DNA of 64,000 nucleotides from Cristatella mucedo (lineage: Eukaryota; Bryozoa; Phylactolaemata; Cristatellidae), in the NCBI GenBank assembly GCA_009760855.2, contig WPIO01000023.1, positions 5,508,501-5,572,500 on the forward strand, given 5' to 3'. Of the stretch, positions 10,853-19,965 are shown one piece after another. Made by a program: the position numbers and the translations under genes. Under the pieces are notes generated by a model. It was not told the origin of the DNA. It worked only from the letters and a program-made list of their open reading frames with translations, and ran no database searches. Position 1 is the stretch's first letter; each line of letters begins with the position of its first letter.

Positions 10853-11755
10853 TTAAGATGATGCTATATAAACAGTTAAAACTATTTTTCTTTCATTAAG
10901 GAAGTCTTTCGAACATATAATTGGTTAATCGTTTATCAATCTTTTTTGAGAATTAAGTGTAAAACTTCCAAATAGTTTATATGAATAATTATAATTTATT
11001 CCTGTTGGAGGAAGTGGAATAAGCATTTTAGCTTTTGCATCCGGTGTCTCATATATTGTTGAAATCACAAATAATCCTCTAGAAAATACACTATTAGATA
11101 GATTATCAGGAACTTTTATTAATCCTTCCTATCTATTTCCATATATTTGTGTTTTCTCTGATGAATAAATAGTGATTTCAAATGTATATTTTGCAACATT
11201 TCCATCAGATATTCTATTCAAATAGCTAAGATTAACACCATCATTTGGATTAACAGGATCATTTATAATTCTAATAAAATTATCATGCATATATAAATTA
11301 CCATTAACTGTTCCTCCATGTAAATTAAGAAAGTTTGCATCAATATATCCTTTACTTGGAACAGTATAATCAGAAACAGGATTTCTACCAACAGATGGAA
11401 TTGTAGCTCTAATTCTACCACTTGCAACTAAATTTCCTCTAATTATTCCACAAGTAATAGGTAGTTTCGCATCAGTATAATCTTTCGTTGCAGCATCACT
11501 AGGATTAACAGGATTCGCAAGATCTACTATTCTAAAATTATTCATATCAATATGTCCATCATTTGTAGTAGATCTAGAAACCTTTGTAACAAAGTTTGTA
11601 TCCATATAATTTCTATTTACAGCATCTCCAGCATCAACATGATCTCCTAAATTTGTTGTAAGATTATTATCCATATTTAGGTTTCCACTAAGTACATCAC
11701 CAGTCTTCTTAATACAATTCTTTGCATCCTTTCCCCTCCTTCTTTCTCCTAACAT
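10853..11755 (-). pseudogene. Fibre-like gene B (shaft repeats plus C-terminal domain)
   Basis: Starts at 11755 with the ATG 2 bp after TATAG; that TAG (11760-11758) is also the stop codon of fibre-like gene A. The frame stays open through shaft-like repeats such as VDLANPVNPSDAATKDYTDA and INDPVNPNDGVNLSYLN. It then meets an in-frame TAG near 11128 and a TAA near 10930 in the C-terminal domain and ends at 10855-10853, four bases before the next gene. The NPxxxxDAATKxY(V/T)D pattern is known from bacteriophage tail fibres. The likely role is a capsid-vertex fibre. Confidence 0.75.
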
Positions 11756-11757
11756 TT

Positions 11758-12560
11758 CTATACAATACTAACAATAAAATCTATAAAACTAATTCCACTC
11801 GCAACTGTAAACTTATCAATAGCATATTTACACGTTCCATCAATATTAATTATTAAAACTACTGTGCCACTTACACCATAAGTATTATCACTTGTTAATT
11901 CTAGATAAGAATTAGTCTTATCAGTTGCGTACATAATATTAGAAACCATGCTAAAATTAGGTAATACTACTGAAAAGAATGTTTTAAGATTAGTTGAATA
12001 TGCAATAACCTTTCCTGTTTGTGCGAAAACAGGCATATCACCAGGTGTAATTTGTTGAGGTTGAAATTTATTTCCTGTACTTCCATTAGCAGTAATATTT
12101 AAACCTAACATATCAAGATAAACTATACTAGGATAAGTACTAGAAATTAAAGCTAAATATCTAAATGATACTTGTTTAGTACTATCAACATTCTGTTTTG
12201 TTACTACATCAGAATCTTTTACATTTATAATATTCTTATTTCCTATATCAATACTTGACATTGCTTTTCCTTGAAACACTGCTGTCATACTTTTTAATAA
12301 TCCATAGTTTATTACTTTATAAGGTCTTAGATCTGAGTAAACAGTTCCATCAGCAGAATTACCAGATATACCATAAACATTCTTACAATTTAATTGTGAT
12401 TTCATTATTGCACCTTGTTTAGGTAATAAATTAGTTAGACTTGATATTGTTGCTAATTCTCCTGATGCATTACTAATAACACTATTACCAGCACTTGAAC
12501 TAAGAACGTAATCTAATCTTATAGCATCACCACTATTAATAGGAAATCCTAAACTATTTG
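11758..12560 (-). pseudogene. Fibre-like gene A, 5'-truncated
   Basis: An open frame runs from about 12560 to TAG 11760-11758. It includes SGDAIRLDYVL near its start and GNKNIINVKDSDVVTKQNVD in the middle, then a beta-rich C-terminal domain of about 150 residues. No start codon lies at its 5' end. Element 2 keeps a longer version (43548 onwards) with the motif KVNG..LSDL before the shared DAIRLDY, so the N-terminus here was removed by a deletion that joins it to the gene starting at 12565. Confidence 0.75.
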
Positions 12561-12564
12561 TAAT

Positions 12565-13246
12565 GTAAGCGAAAAAGTAATTCCAAAAGTAGTTCCAGAG
12601 ATTGCTGCAAAGTTATCATTACCAGCATCTGAAAAATTGCAACATTAGTACCTAAAGTTTTACAATCTCTTAAAGCAATTGGTGCTGGTGCTAATGTTTT
12701 AGGTGGATTTTTATCAGGATTTACAGGAATAATTGATCTAAGTCTATTTATAAAAGAAATAGTAGATCATATAAGTAGTGGAAAGTATGGACAAGTATTT
12801 TGGAAGACAATGACAGAAAAAAAGGACTAGAAAAGATGATTGAGAGTTTAGAAATAGGTATCAAAATAAATGATATTTTACTTGCTGCAGAAAAAGATAA
12901 TTATCCTTGGCAATGGAACCCAAGTGAATTTTCAACTGATGTCGTTGGTCAAGAAATCAAATGGGATGCAAGGCAATTAGATCCTAAATCTTGGTCAAAG
13001 AATTTCTTAGAAGTGAGATCTGGAGGATTTTTGCCCGCTATTCCTGCTATTTTTGCGAGCATTGCTGCTGCTGTAGGAGCTACCGGAACTGTTATTTCAA
13101 TTGCCGTTACAATTGCAAGTCTAATTAAAAAGTTAATAGATGAAACAATGTTCACTGCAAAGGCTCCATTATTGAACACCCACGATCAAAGGTTGAATGC
13201 TCTAACTTTACAAAGTGAAAGGTTAACAAATGCTATTACTGATTAA
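12565..13246 (+). pseudogene. Putative membrane-active minor capsid-type protein, 5'-truncated
   Basis: Coding similarity to element 2 (43537-41740, minus) begins at about 12565 and runs, with shifts near 12640 and 12800, to TAA 13244-13246. The intact 12800-13246 part has GGFLPAIPAIFASIAAAVG followed by a long hydrophobic stretch ending at IASLIKKLIDE. The motif VRSGG(I/F)LPAIPA is conserved in both elements. A hydrophobic or amphipathic segment after a basic region recalls membrane-lytic minor capsid proteins (adenovirus pVI type), but that is inference. The start of the gene is missing because of the deletion described for fibre-like gene A. Confidence 0.6.
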
Positions 13247-13252
13247 AAGAAC

Positions 13253-13571
13253 ATGGTAGTATTAATTAAACAAGGAACGGATATCGATGTTTCAGGAAAA
13301 GTTCAAAACTCAGAAGTAAAGAATCAATTGGACTATACAAAACACGGGAGACAATTAGTTGAGAACGACGGAGTTGATTATTCTCCAGAATTACAGAATG
13401 CAAATAAAAAAGTTGAAGCTAGTGCGGTCAGTGGCAAAAAAAACTTGCGACTATAAAAGTGAGAGTGCTATGTGGCTTAGTATTCTTTATTCTAGAGGAG
13501 CTAGTCAAGAAAAAATAGACAGAGAAATTAGAAAATTACTAGTGGAACTTAAACAAAGATTCAAGAATTAG
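13253..13571 (+). pseudogene. Small conserved protein, unknown, one frameshift
   Basis: Begins 6 bp after the previous stop (MVVLIKQGTDIDVSGKVQ) without a TATAG motif, so it is probably expressed with its neighbour. An A8 run at about 13438-13444 shifts the frame; the downstream part (CDYKSESAMWLSILYS..) ends at TAG 13569-13571. Element 2 has a counterpart at 41370-41735 with CDYKAESA. The stop codon abuts the stop codon of the opposite-strand HNH gene with no base between. Function unknown. Confidence 0.6.
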
Positions 13572-14134
13572 TTAATAGTCAGTAAATCGAACAAGTTTGT
13601 TATCATCGGTTAGTGTATAGATAAAATTAAGTCTCGCAAATTGTAAGTGCAAACGCTTGGCTTCAAGGTCTCTAAATGTTGCTGTTTCCTCGGGATCATC
13701 AAAATATCCCAAGTGATATATAATTCCATCTATTGGAATACGCGCTCTCCACTTATTGTTTTCTTTATCCCAATTAATAACAATAAATGTTGATGTATTA
13801 CTTTTAGTAAGACCTTTATCTCTATTATTTTCTGATCTAGTTGCCTCTCGTAAATTATAAAAACAATATTTAACTTATTTCTATCTTTACGATCTATCTC
13901 ATACAAAGGCATGTTTCCTGTTTCTACCAACCATGCAAGATGGTGCTCTCTATATATTTTCCCATCTATTCCAATATGTCTATATCCAGTACTTTTATTG
14001 ATTGATCCGGCAATACATCCAGCTTTTGCTAATCCTGTTCTGTCAGTTTTCCAGGTAAATATACCAGTGTAAGGATTGTATGCTAGCAATTTATTAACAC
14101 ATTCTCTCAAAGCATCAACTTCATCTTGATTCAT
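13572..14134 (-). pseudogene. HNH endonuclease with AP2-like DNA-binding domain, broken
   Basis: Phage-type HNH homing-endonuclease architecture. An N-terminal segment with YNPYTGIFTWKTDRTGLAKAG and GYRHIGIDGKIYREHHLAWL is followed by the HNH core and, after a frameshift near 13860, an AP2-like segment with WDKENNKWRARI and HLGYFDDPEE, ending at TAA 13574-13572. In the core, the family's usual Asp-His reads EIDRKDRN, so the expected catalytic His is Arg. The start at 14134 follows TATAATAGAA. Element 2 lacks this gene between the flanking conserved genes, so it is a cargo gene, probably acquired from a phage-like source. Confidence 0.8.
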
Positions 14135-14174
14135 TTCTATTATATGTTTTATATCTGTTTAAAATACTTTATTA

Positions 14175-14184
14175 TATATAGAAA
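14175..14184 (+). promoter_or_regulatory. Start motif TATATAGAAA (example)
   Basis: The best-formed example of the element-wide motif: TATATAG three bases before the ATG at 14185. Equivalent motifs with 0-8 bp spacing occur at 3643, 7363, 7877, 8184, 8488, 16391, 17071, 18087, 19957, 20581, 22943 and 24297 on the plus strand, and at several minus-strand starts. Confidence 0.75.
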
Positions 14185-14870
14185 ATGAGTAATCATGAAG
14201 CAAAACTATCATTATCCGATCAACAATTAAGACAAATTCCTAACTCTAAACAACCACTTTCTATTCGTTTGAAACACTCAGATTTAACAGGTAGTGTTCC
14301 TATTCTTCTCACTAGTACTCAACTAAAAAAAATAGAAAAGAGTAGATCTACAAATACTGGATTGCAATTGAATGTAAGTCTTATACAATTAAAAGCAAAT
14401 AGAAGACATGGTCGTGGTTTAGTCGATTTCAAAAATAAATTAACTGGTAAAAGAGAAATGCATCTAAAACTTCCAGCAGGTGTCGAGAGCAAGTTTTTCC
14501 AAACGGATCATTCAATAGTACTGGTCATTATAGTTTTGTTGGGCCAGGCACCCAGTTTAGAAAACGTTTGGATCAAGGGTATGAGGGGGCAAACGATCTT
14601 GATAGATCGGCTTTGGTGCATGATAGCTTTTACACTGAAACAGCATCAGAACCCGAACCAAAACGTACAGAAATAAGAAATTTATCTGATATGGTTCTTG
14701 CAGAATCAGCAGCTCGTATTTCACTTGATCCCAGAAAACCAAATTATGTTCGTGAAGATGCAAAAATGGTTGCGGCGATAATGGCTGCAAAAAGTCGTTT
14801 AGGCTTAGGTTTAGGTTTTAATGAACCACTAGCTCTTGAATTTCTAAAAAATAAAGTATCAAATCCATAA
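14185..14870 (+). pseudogene. Phospholipase A2-like capsid-associated protein, one frameshift
   Basis: The N-terminal region (MSNHEAKLSLSDQQLRQ..) runs to about 14485, where the frame shifts by one base. The second part has the parvovirus-type secreted PLA2 signature: calcium-loop YSFVGPGTQF (14530-14559) and the helix DRSALVHDSFY with the catalytic His-Asp at 14619-14624. Then follows a conserved Arg-rich tail to 14870. In parvoviruses this domain helps breach endosomal membranes after entry. Element 2 has a decayed homologue at 40700-41330. Related PLA2-like domains are known from several animal DNA virus lineages. Confidence 0.85.
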
Positions 14871-15001
14871 AGTCTAAAAAAATAACTTACTACGCTAAAG
14901 GAATACAAAATAGAATGTTAGATATTACCAGAAAGAAAATCTATTTTTTATTTTATTTTTATTTTGTTTTATTTGCTTGTGTGTTTGTGTTTTTTATATG
15001 T

Positions 15002-15489
15002 CTAATAATCAGCAGGACTAAATTTATCTTGGGCTTTCTTATCGACAGCATAAACTTTAACTTGTTTATACTTCAATCTATTATTAAGTCTTTCTTCTGA
15101 ATTATAAGTATCTTTAGTTACATAACCTCCATCTAGTATCCCAGTAACAGCAAAGTCATTACCAAATTTTTGAATTATTTCAGCAACACAACCGAATTTA
15201 ATTTGTTTGTTCTTTTGATCAAAGAATATACTTGGTTTAGTACCAAATGCAATCCTTATACTATAGTTGAACGACTAGACATATCATAGCCACTATATTC
15301 AAGTTTCATACTTGCTCTATTGGCAATATCTTCTAGCACAGGTCTCATATCTTCGGTGATTTAAATCCATGCATTGAAGAAAGGCTTAGAATCTTTACTA
15401 ATTTTCTCTTCAATATGAACACGAACTGGTTTTCCTTTAGGAATTACAACAGAGGCATTTTCAAGTACTACGCATTTTTTGTTATGCAT
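15002..15489 (-). pseudogene. Conserved protein, unknown, broken
   Basis: The ATG at 15489 follows TGTATATAA. The frame is about 160 codons with an in-frame TAA at 15363-15361 and one shift near 15268; it ends at TAG 15004-15002. The N-terminal part begins MHNKKCVVLENASVVIPKGK and the C-terminal part contains FGNDFAVTGILDGGYVTKD. Element 2 has a counterpart on the corresponding strand at about 39900-40245. No family recognised. It sits in a three-gene minus-strand run with the protease and the zinc-ribbon gene, so a virion role is plausible. Confidence 0.6.
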
Positions 15490-15518
15490 TTATATACAAG
15501 GAAAAGAAAATGTTAAAA

Positions 15519-15865
15519 TTAAATTAATAATTCCATTGTCGATCCAAAATCTGATTCCTGCATTAGTTTTAAGAAGTTTAAGCACCTTCTTCCACAATCT
15601 GCTTGATCGTATTCTTTTAGCATAAATGTCTGAAAGCTTGGTATAGCACCAAAATAATTTATTACTTCTGGCATAGGTGGAACACCAAATGAATCAAAGT
15701 AGAAACATTTTGATCCTTCTTTTTTAAGTACTACGCAGTGATATATTGCTTTTTGAGAATCACCAGTATTAAAAATTCAACATTCATTATTTAATGGTTT
15801 TGTTAGTTCATCTCTTGCAAAGACACATCTAAAATTCTTTAAATCTAATTCTTTCTATAATTATA
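15519..15865 (-). pseudogene. PRO: Adenain-like cysteine protease, broken
   Basis: Capsid-maturation protease of the adenovirus/Polinton family. Visible landmarks in order: VFARDEL; then after an in-frame TGA (15779-15777) NTGDSQKAIYHCVVLKK with the active-site His; KCFYFDSFGVPPMPE with the Asp; and YDQADCGRRCLNFLKLM with the Cys, ending at TAA 15521-15519. The residue after the His is Cys where the family normally has Trp; the element 2 copy (39475-39725) keeps YHW. No ATG lies near the expected start after TATAGAAAGA (15870-15860), so the start codon seems lost. At about 115 codons it is short for the family. Confidence 0.8.
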
Positions 15866-15944
15866 TATTTATATATCCGTTAAAAGTGATGATTTTCCTC
15901 TTTTTTGGTTTGTCAATTGTCTTTTTTAGTTCTACAAGTATTTG

Positions 15945-16373
15945 TTACTTATCTTCAGCACAACCACCAGTATATCTTTTAGCACTACCTGAGAATGTTT
16001 TACTAAGTTCATTTGATATTGATGCAAAGATAGCTGGCAATGCAACACCTTTTCCATGAGTTAATCTACCTGCACCTTTTTTATCTATCCTTTTACCTTT
16101 TGATATATTTTCTATTAAACTATTTAAGTTATCAGTTACAACACCTTTTCCATGAGTTAATCTACCTGCACCTGAAGTTATTCTACTTGCACCAGAAGTT
16201 AATCTACCTGTACCTGAAGTTGCACCAGATCTTAATTTAACAAACTTTGACTTCTTACAATCACAAATAGTAAAAATACCTTTAAGCATTCCTCTCATTC
16301 CTTTCGTACTATCTACTTCAACATACTCTTCATGGATTATATCAGTTTGTTTTTTACACTTCAAACAATAAAT
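15945..16373 (-). pseudogene. Zinc-ribbon (DUF5679-like) protein with Gly/Thr-rich repeats
   Basis: The frame opens with YCLKCKKQTDI and continues to GMLKGIFTICDCKKSKFVKL, the two halves of a DUF5679-type zinc ribbon (the second knuckle is imperfect). Then come short repeats of the form GRLT(S/H)G(A/K)G and a C-terminal helix with LPAIFASISNEL, ending at 15945. The codon in the start position (16373-16371) is ATT, so the natural start may be lost; TTG at 16364 is an alternative. The LPAIFASI helix echoes the hydrophobic protein at 12565-13246. A homologue lies in element 2 at 39096-39420. Confidence 0.6.
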
Positions 16374-16400
16374 TTATTTATCTATTATAATATAGAAAAA

Positions 16401-17069
16401 ATGTCGTTGCAAGTTAGAGCTTTTAATTTTGGACAAGATGTAGATACTGGACAGAAAGAACCATTACCTAAAATTCCTATTAGAGCATTAGTGCAAGGAC
16501 CAAGTGGAACAGGTAAATCACAGTTAGTAATGAATTGGATATTTTATGGTATGTTCAATTATGATACATGTACAATCATTGCTTCAAGTTTAGATCGCAA
16601 GTTATATCGTGGTCTTATGTCAATGATTAAAGATAAACCTGCTTATGTTTGGGTTACTGGAATTAATAACATGCCAGAAGTTGATTCTTATAAGAATTGT
16701 AAGAATGTTGTTGTATTTGATGATTTAATGACAGGAGATCAATAAAAAATATTTGATTATTTTACTAGAGGTAGACATAAATCATTGAACATATTTTATC
16801 TTGCTCAAGGATTTACTAATACTCCTAGAAGAGAAATAAGAAACAATATAAATATGATTATAATCTTTAAACAAAATAATACTGATATGGAATACATTCG
16901 TGATTCATATGTTGGTGATATAGATAAGAAAATGTTTAAAGAATGGGTAAAATCATGCACTAGAAATAGATTTAGTTATTGTGTTATTGATTTAACCAAA
17001 ACAGAATCAGAAGGAATATTTTGGTCTGTAGATAAAACAGGTAGACAATTAATAACTATTTTTAATTGA
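16401..17069 (+). pseudogene. ATP: Packaging ATPase (FtsK/A32 type), one in-frame stop
   Basis: DNA-packaging motor ATPase. TATAG (16391-16395) precedes the ATG at 16401. Walker A GPSGTGKS lies at residues 34-41 and Walker B-like NVVVFDDLM at about 104-112. The only break is an in-frame TAA at 16743-16745, after which the frame continues through FDYFTRGRHKSLNIFYLAQG and IEYIRDSY-type conserved blocks to 17069 (about 222 codons). A strongly decayed homologue is in element 2 (39045-38395), with a readable PSGSGK. Confidence 0.9.
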
Positions 17070-17080
17070 ATATAGGGAAA

Positions 17081-18093
17081 ATGATAAATGGCAAAATGTC
17101 CACGCAAGTAAAAACAAACCTTACAGAGGAAGTGTTCAAGAAGCAGTATATTTAGAGAATAAACTTACTAATTTAGAAAACTTACGTGTTTCTGGTATAC
17201 TTGATAATTCTCAAGAGATTCAAAGAATTGAAGCAGAAATGCGAGCAAGAGATAGAGTAGAACATGAATTGAATGAATATGCGTTAGAGAAATAAACTGA
17301 TAATCATGATAATGTTGTTATTGATAAACTAAAGAAGATTAGACCATCACTTGCTATTCAAATGAAGCAACATGAAAAAGTACAAAAATTATTAGGACAA
17401 AAAGCACCTGTAGATATTTCTAATATAGTAAAAAAAGGATTTGCTGCTATTGCTGAAGGAAATCCTAAAAAAGCGGTAAATATTGCAAATCAAGCTAAGA
17501 CAAATTCTGCTAATCCAGAAGTAAGACAAGCAATTGATTCACTTCAAAAAGGAATTGTAGATCATCTTAATGTTAATCCTTCAACTGGTACGCAAAGAAG
17601 AAAAAAAGCAAGAATGGAGGAAATAAAAGAAGATGAACCTCTTGCAATTGCCGCTCCTTTTATACCACCTGTTCCACAAAGTGAAAAAGAAGTTATTCTT
17701 AGTATTACTAAAGGTAAGATGACTAAAAAGTTGAAAGAAGCACTAGATAGTCTTGATGAAAGTAATAAAGAGTTACATCAAGGAGGTTCTTTCAATATTT
17801 ATACTGAATTATATTCTAAACCAAGAAAGACAATTAATGAAAGTAAGATTGTTGATTATCTTGGAGAGAAATTCAATCCAAAAGCAGTTGGACAAGGAGT
17901 AGAGATAGTTCCATTGATTGTAAAAAGTGAAAAAGAAGTATTTGATAAGATTGATTTATGGCCTCGTGAACTTGCTGTTGGGAATAGAGGTGTAATCTCA
18001 CCAATAAGTTCTGCTGTTGATTATCTTGCTTCATCTCGAAAAGCTCCAAAGAAGTATATTGCAAAAATAAACAATCTTTTATATAATATATAG
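17081..18093 (+). pseudogene. Conserved virion-associated protein, unknown, broken
   Basis: The stop of the ATPase gene is directly followed by ATATAGGGAAAATG (17081). The conserved frame is offset by one base from that ATG, has an in-frame TAA at 17293, then is open from 17296 to TAG 18091-18093. It is Lys/Glu-rich with PLAIAAPFIPPVPQ in the middle and SAVDYLASSRKAPKKYIAKI near the end. The homologue in element 2 (38345-37752) shares YRG.VxEA near the start. Part of this gene (17449-17818) is duplicated in inverted form at 9683-10052. Its position before the minor capsid genes suggests a structural role. Confidence 0.65.
17449..17818 (+). repeat. 370-bp inverted duplication, copy 2 (source)
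   Basis: This copy lies inside a conserved reading frame, whereas copy 1 at 9683-10052 interrupts another gene. This is therefore the likely source of the duplication. Confidence 0.9.
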
Positions 18094-18095
18094 AA

Positions 18096-19046
18096 ATGAG
18101 TGACTTGTTAAAAAGTGTTAATGATATACTTAAGAGCGTTGAAAGTATTAGGAGAACTAGTCAAGCAGGTAAAGAAGGATATGTTTTTAATATAAGTGGT
18201 AATACTAATCCTATAGAAATTAAAGTTAATACACCAATATTACTAAGAGGTAAAAACTTTAAGATCTGTTTTAAGAAATTCGTTGGAACTAATTCTATTA
18301 GAAATATATTAGAAAACAATAATACTTTTGTTTATAGAGATAGTGGTGGATCAGAGCAAACTGTAACAATAAGACCTGGAATATATGGTGCTGTGACAGA
18401 TGATGTAAACACAGGTATTGCTGATACAATTAATAATTCTATTGCACAATCAGGAGCAAAAACAGATAAGTTTCAAATAGGTATTGATACTGCAACTTCT
18501 AACTCATGGATTAAATTACCTGTTGGTTGGTCATTCCTTGCAAGTAAATCTACTATTTCTAGGATTTACTTATTATATTTATTTACTTATTATATTTACT
18601 ATATTATTTCTAGGATTTACTTATTATTTTATATTATTAGGATTTACTATTTCTAGGATTTACTGCTGCCGCTTATACTTCTCTTTCAGCTGCCGACTTT
18701 GCTAAAATGTATCCTAATATTACACCTGTTGTTTGCACACCTAACTCTAAGATTATTTCTGAAAATGAAGTTCATGTTTCTTATATAGATCTTATACTTG
18801 TAAGTTGTAATATGGTTTCTAGTGGATCAAGTTTCATAAATGGAAAAGAAACTCAAGTATTAAGAAGTTTTACTTTTAATTTCTATCCATGGGAACAAAT
18901 GGTTCATGAACCAAATTACTGTTGAATATCATAATGTTGCTAGTGATTCTATTTCTGATATAGAAATTACTGTCACTGATCATAATCTAAATTTAGATTT
19001 TAATTCTCAACAAATTACAATTGTTATAGAAATTATTGAAGTTTAA
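18096..19046 (+). pseudogene. mCP1: Penton-like minor capsid protein 1, broken
   Basis: The TAG of TATATAG (18087-18093) is also the stop of the upstream gene; the ATG is at 18096. The protein begins MSDLLKSVNDILKSVESIRR, contains KFQIGIDTATSNSWIKLPVG and, after a local repeat expansion (18548-18665), EVHVSYIDLILVSC. A frameshift near 18915 leads to a C-terminal strand block ending DFNSQQITIVIEI. The alternating-strand pattern and the closing strand fit the single-jelly-roll penton proteins of Polintons. The element 2 homologue (37278-36441) begins with the same MSDL. Confidence 0.7.
18548..18665 (+). repeat. Local tandem expansion of TTTCTAGGATTTACT
   Basis: TTTCTAGGATTTACT and shortened TTATTATATTTACT variants repeat about five to six times inside the minor capsid gene. 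The element 2 homologue has no such insertion at this point, so it arose in the element 1 lineage. Confidence 0.8.
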
Positions 19047-19055
19047 TATAAGAAA

Positions 19056-19955
19056 AAGTCGATAAGATTAACTGGAACAAGTAGTTCAAAATCAAAAACA
19101 TTATCAACACCTATTAGGCTTGGATCTAATTCAGGTTATAATAGAATTGGATTACGTAGAGTAGAGTTTACTTATACTAATAAAGTTATATCAAATTTTA
19201 TTGCTGGCTTTAATGATAAACAATGGTTTAAACGGTCTATGACTGATATAACTAATGCATATATTACAACTGCTCCTGGTTATTATGATTCAAATAAAAT
19301 AACAGCAGCTTTAAATAAAGTATTATCAGAACCTCAACCAAAGACTATTGTTGCTCAAAATGGATCGACATCAACATCTACAGTTAGTGCTTTTTATGAT
19401 ACAACTAAAAGAAATAGTTCAGGTATAAAATTTAGTGTTGATACAGATGATAGAATAATATTGCAAGTAGTTGGTGATTTTGTTGTTCTACTTGGAAGTA
19501 ATTCAAATGTTGCCGTAAATTCAATTGGTGATACTCTTGGTTTCAATTCAAATCAACAAGGAACATTTGATCCTGCTCTTGTAGGTGGAACATCATATGA
19601 AGCAATAGAAAAAGCAATGTATTTTGCTGGTATCTTTAAAGCATAGAATAAAATTGTATTACCAGATAATAAAGGAATACGATTGATGAGTGTTGATTGT
19701 GATTTAGTTGATCCTCTTAATAATTATGTAGAAGAAGAAAGGATTCTTAGAGCAATGTTCTTCTTTAAATTTTATTGATATTGATGATAGTAATCCAGGT
19801 GAAAAGGTTGATCTACATATTCCTAATGTATTATATTTACCAACACGTGGTGATATAGATGCAATAAGTAGTTTTAGAATAGGAATAAGTAATCAAAATG
19901 GAATTGCTGTAAATATTATTACTGATGTAGTTGCAACAATAGAAATTTCAAAGTA
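19056..19955 (+). pseudogene. mCP2: Penton-like minor capsid protein 2, broken
   Basis: The expected start codon position at 19056 reads AAG after TAATATAAGAAA, so the start is lost. The frame then runs through YNRIGLRRVEFTYTNKVISN, TTAPGYYDSNKITAALNKV and DFVVLLGSNSNVAVNSIGDT, with an in-frame TAG at 19644-19646 and a shift near 19758. The last block, VDLHIPNVLYLPTRGDID, is followed by a strand-rich end at 19955. The order (Gly-Tyr-Tyr block, LGF block, Cys-Asp-Leu block, closing strands) matches Polinton penton proteins. Homologue in element 2: 36430-35540. Confidence 0.7.
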
Positions 19956-19965
19956 ATATAGAGCA

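Noticed and set aside
14915-15100. Phe-rich small membrane protein after the PLA2 gene
   Set aside because: It has no start motif and no counterpart in element 2. It overlaps the end of the conserved minus-strand gene and reflects T-rich sequence.
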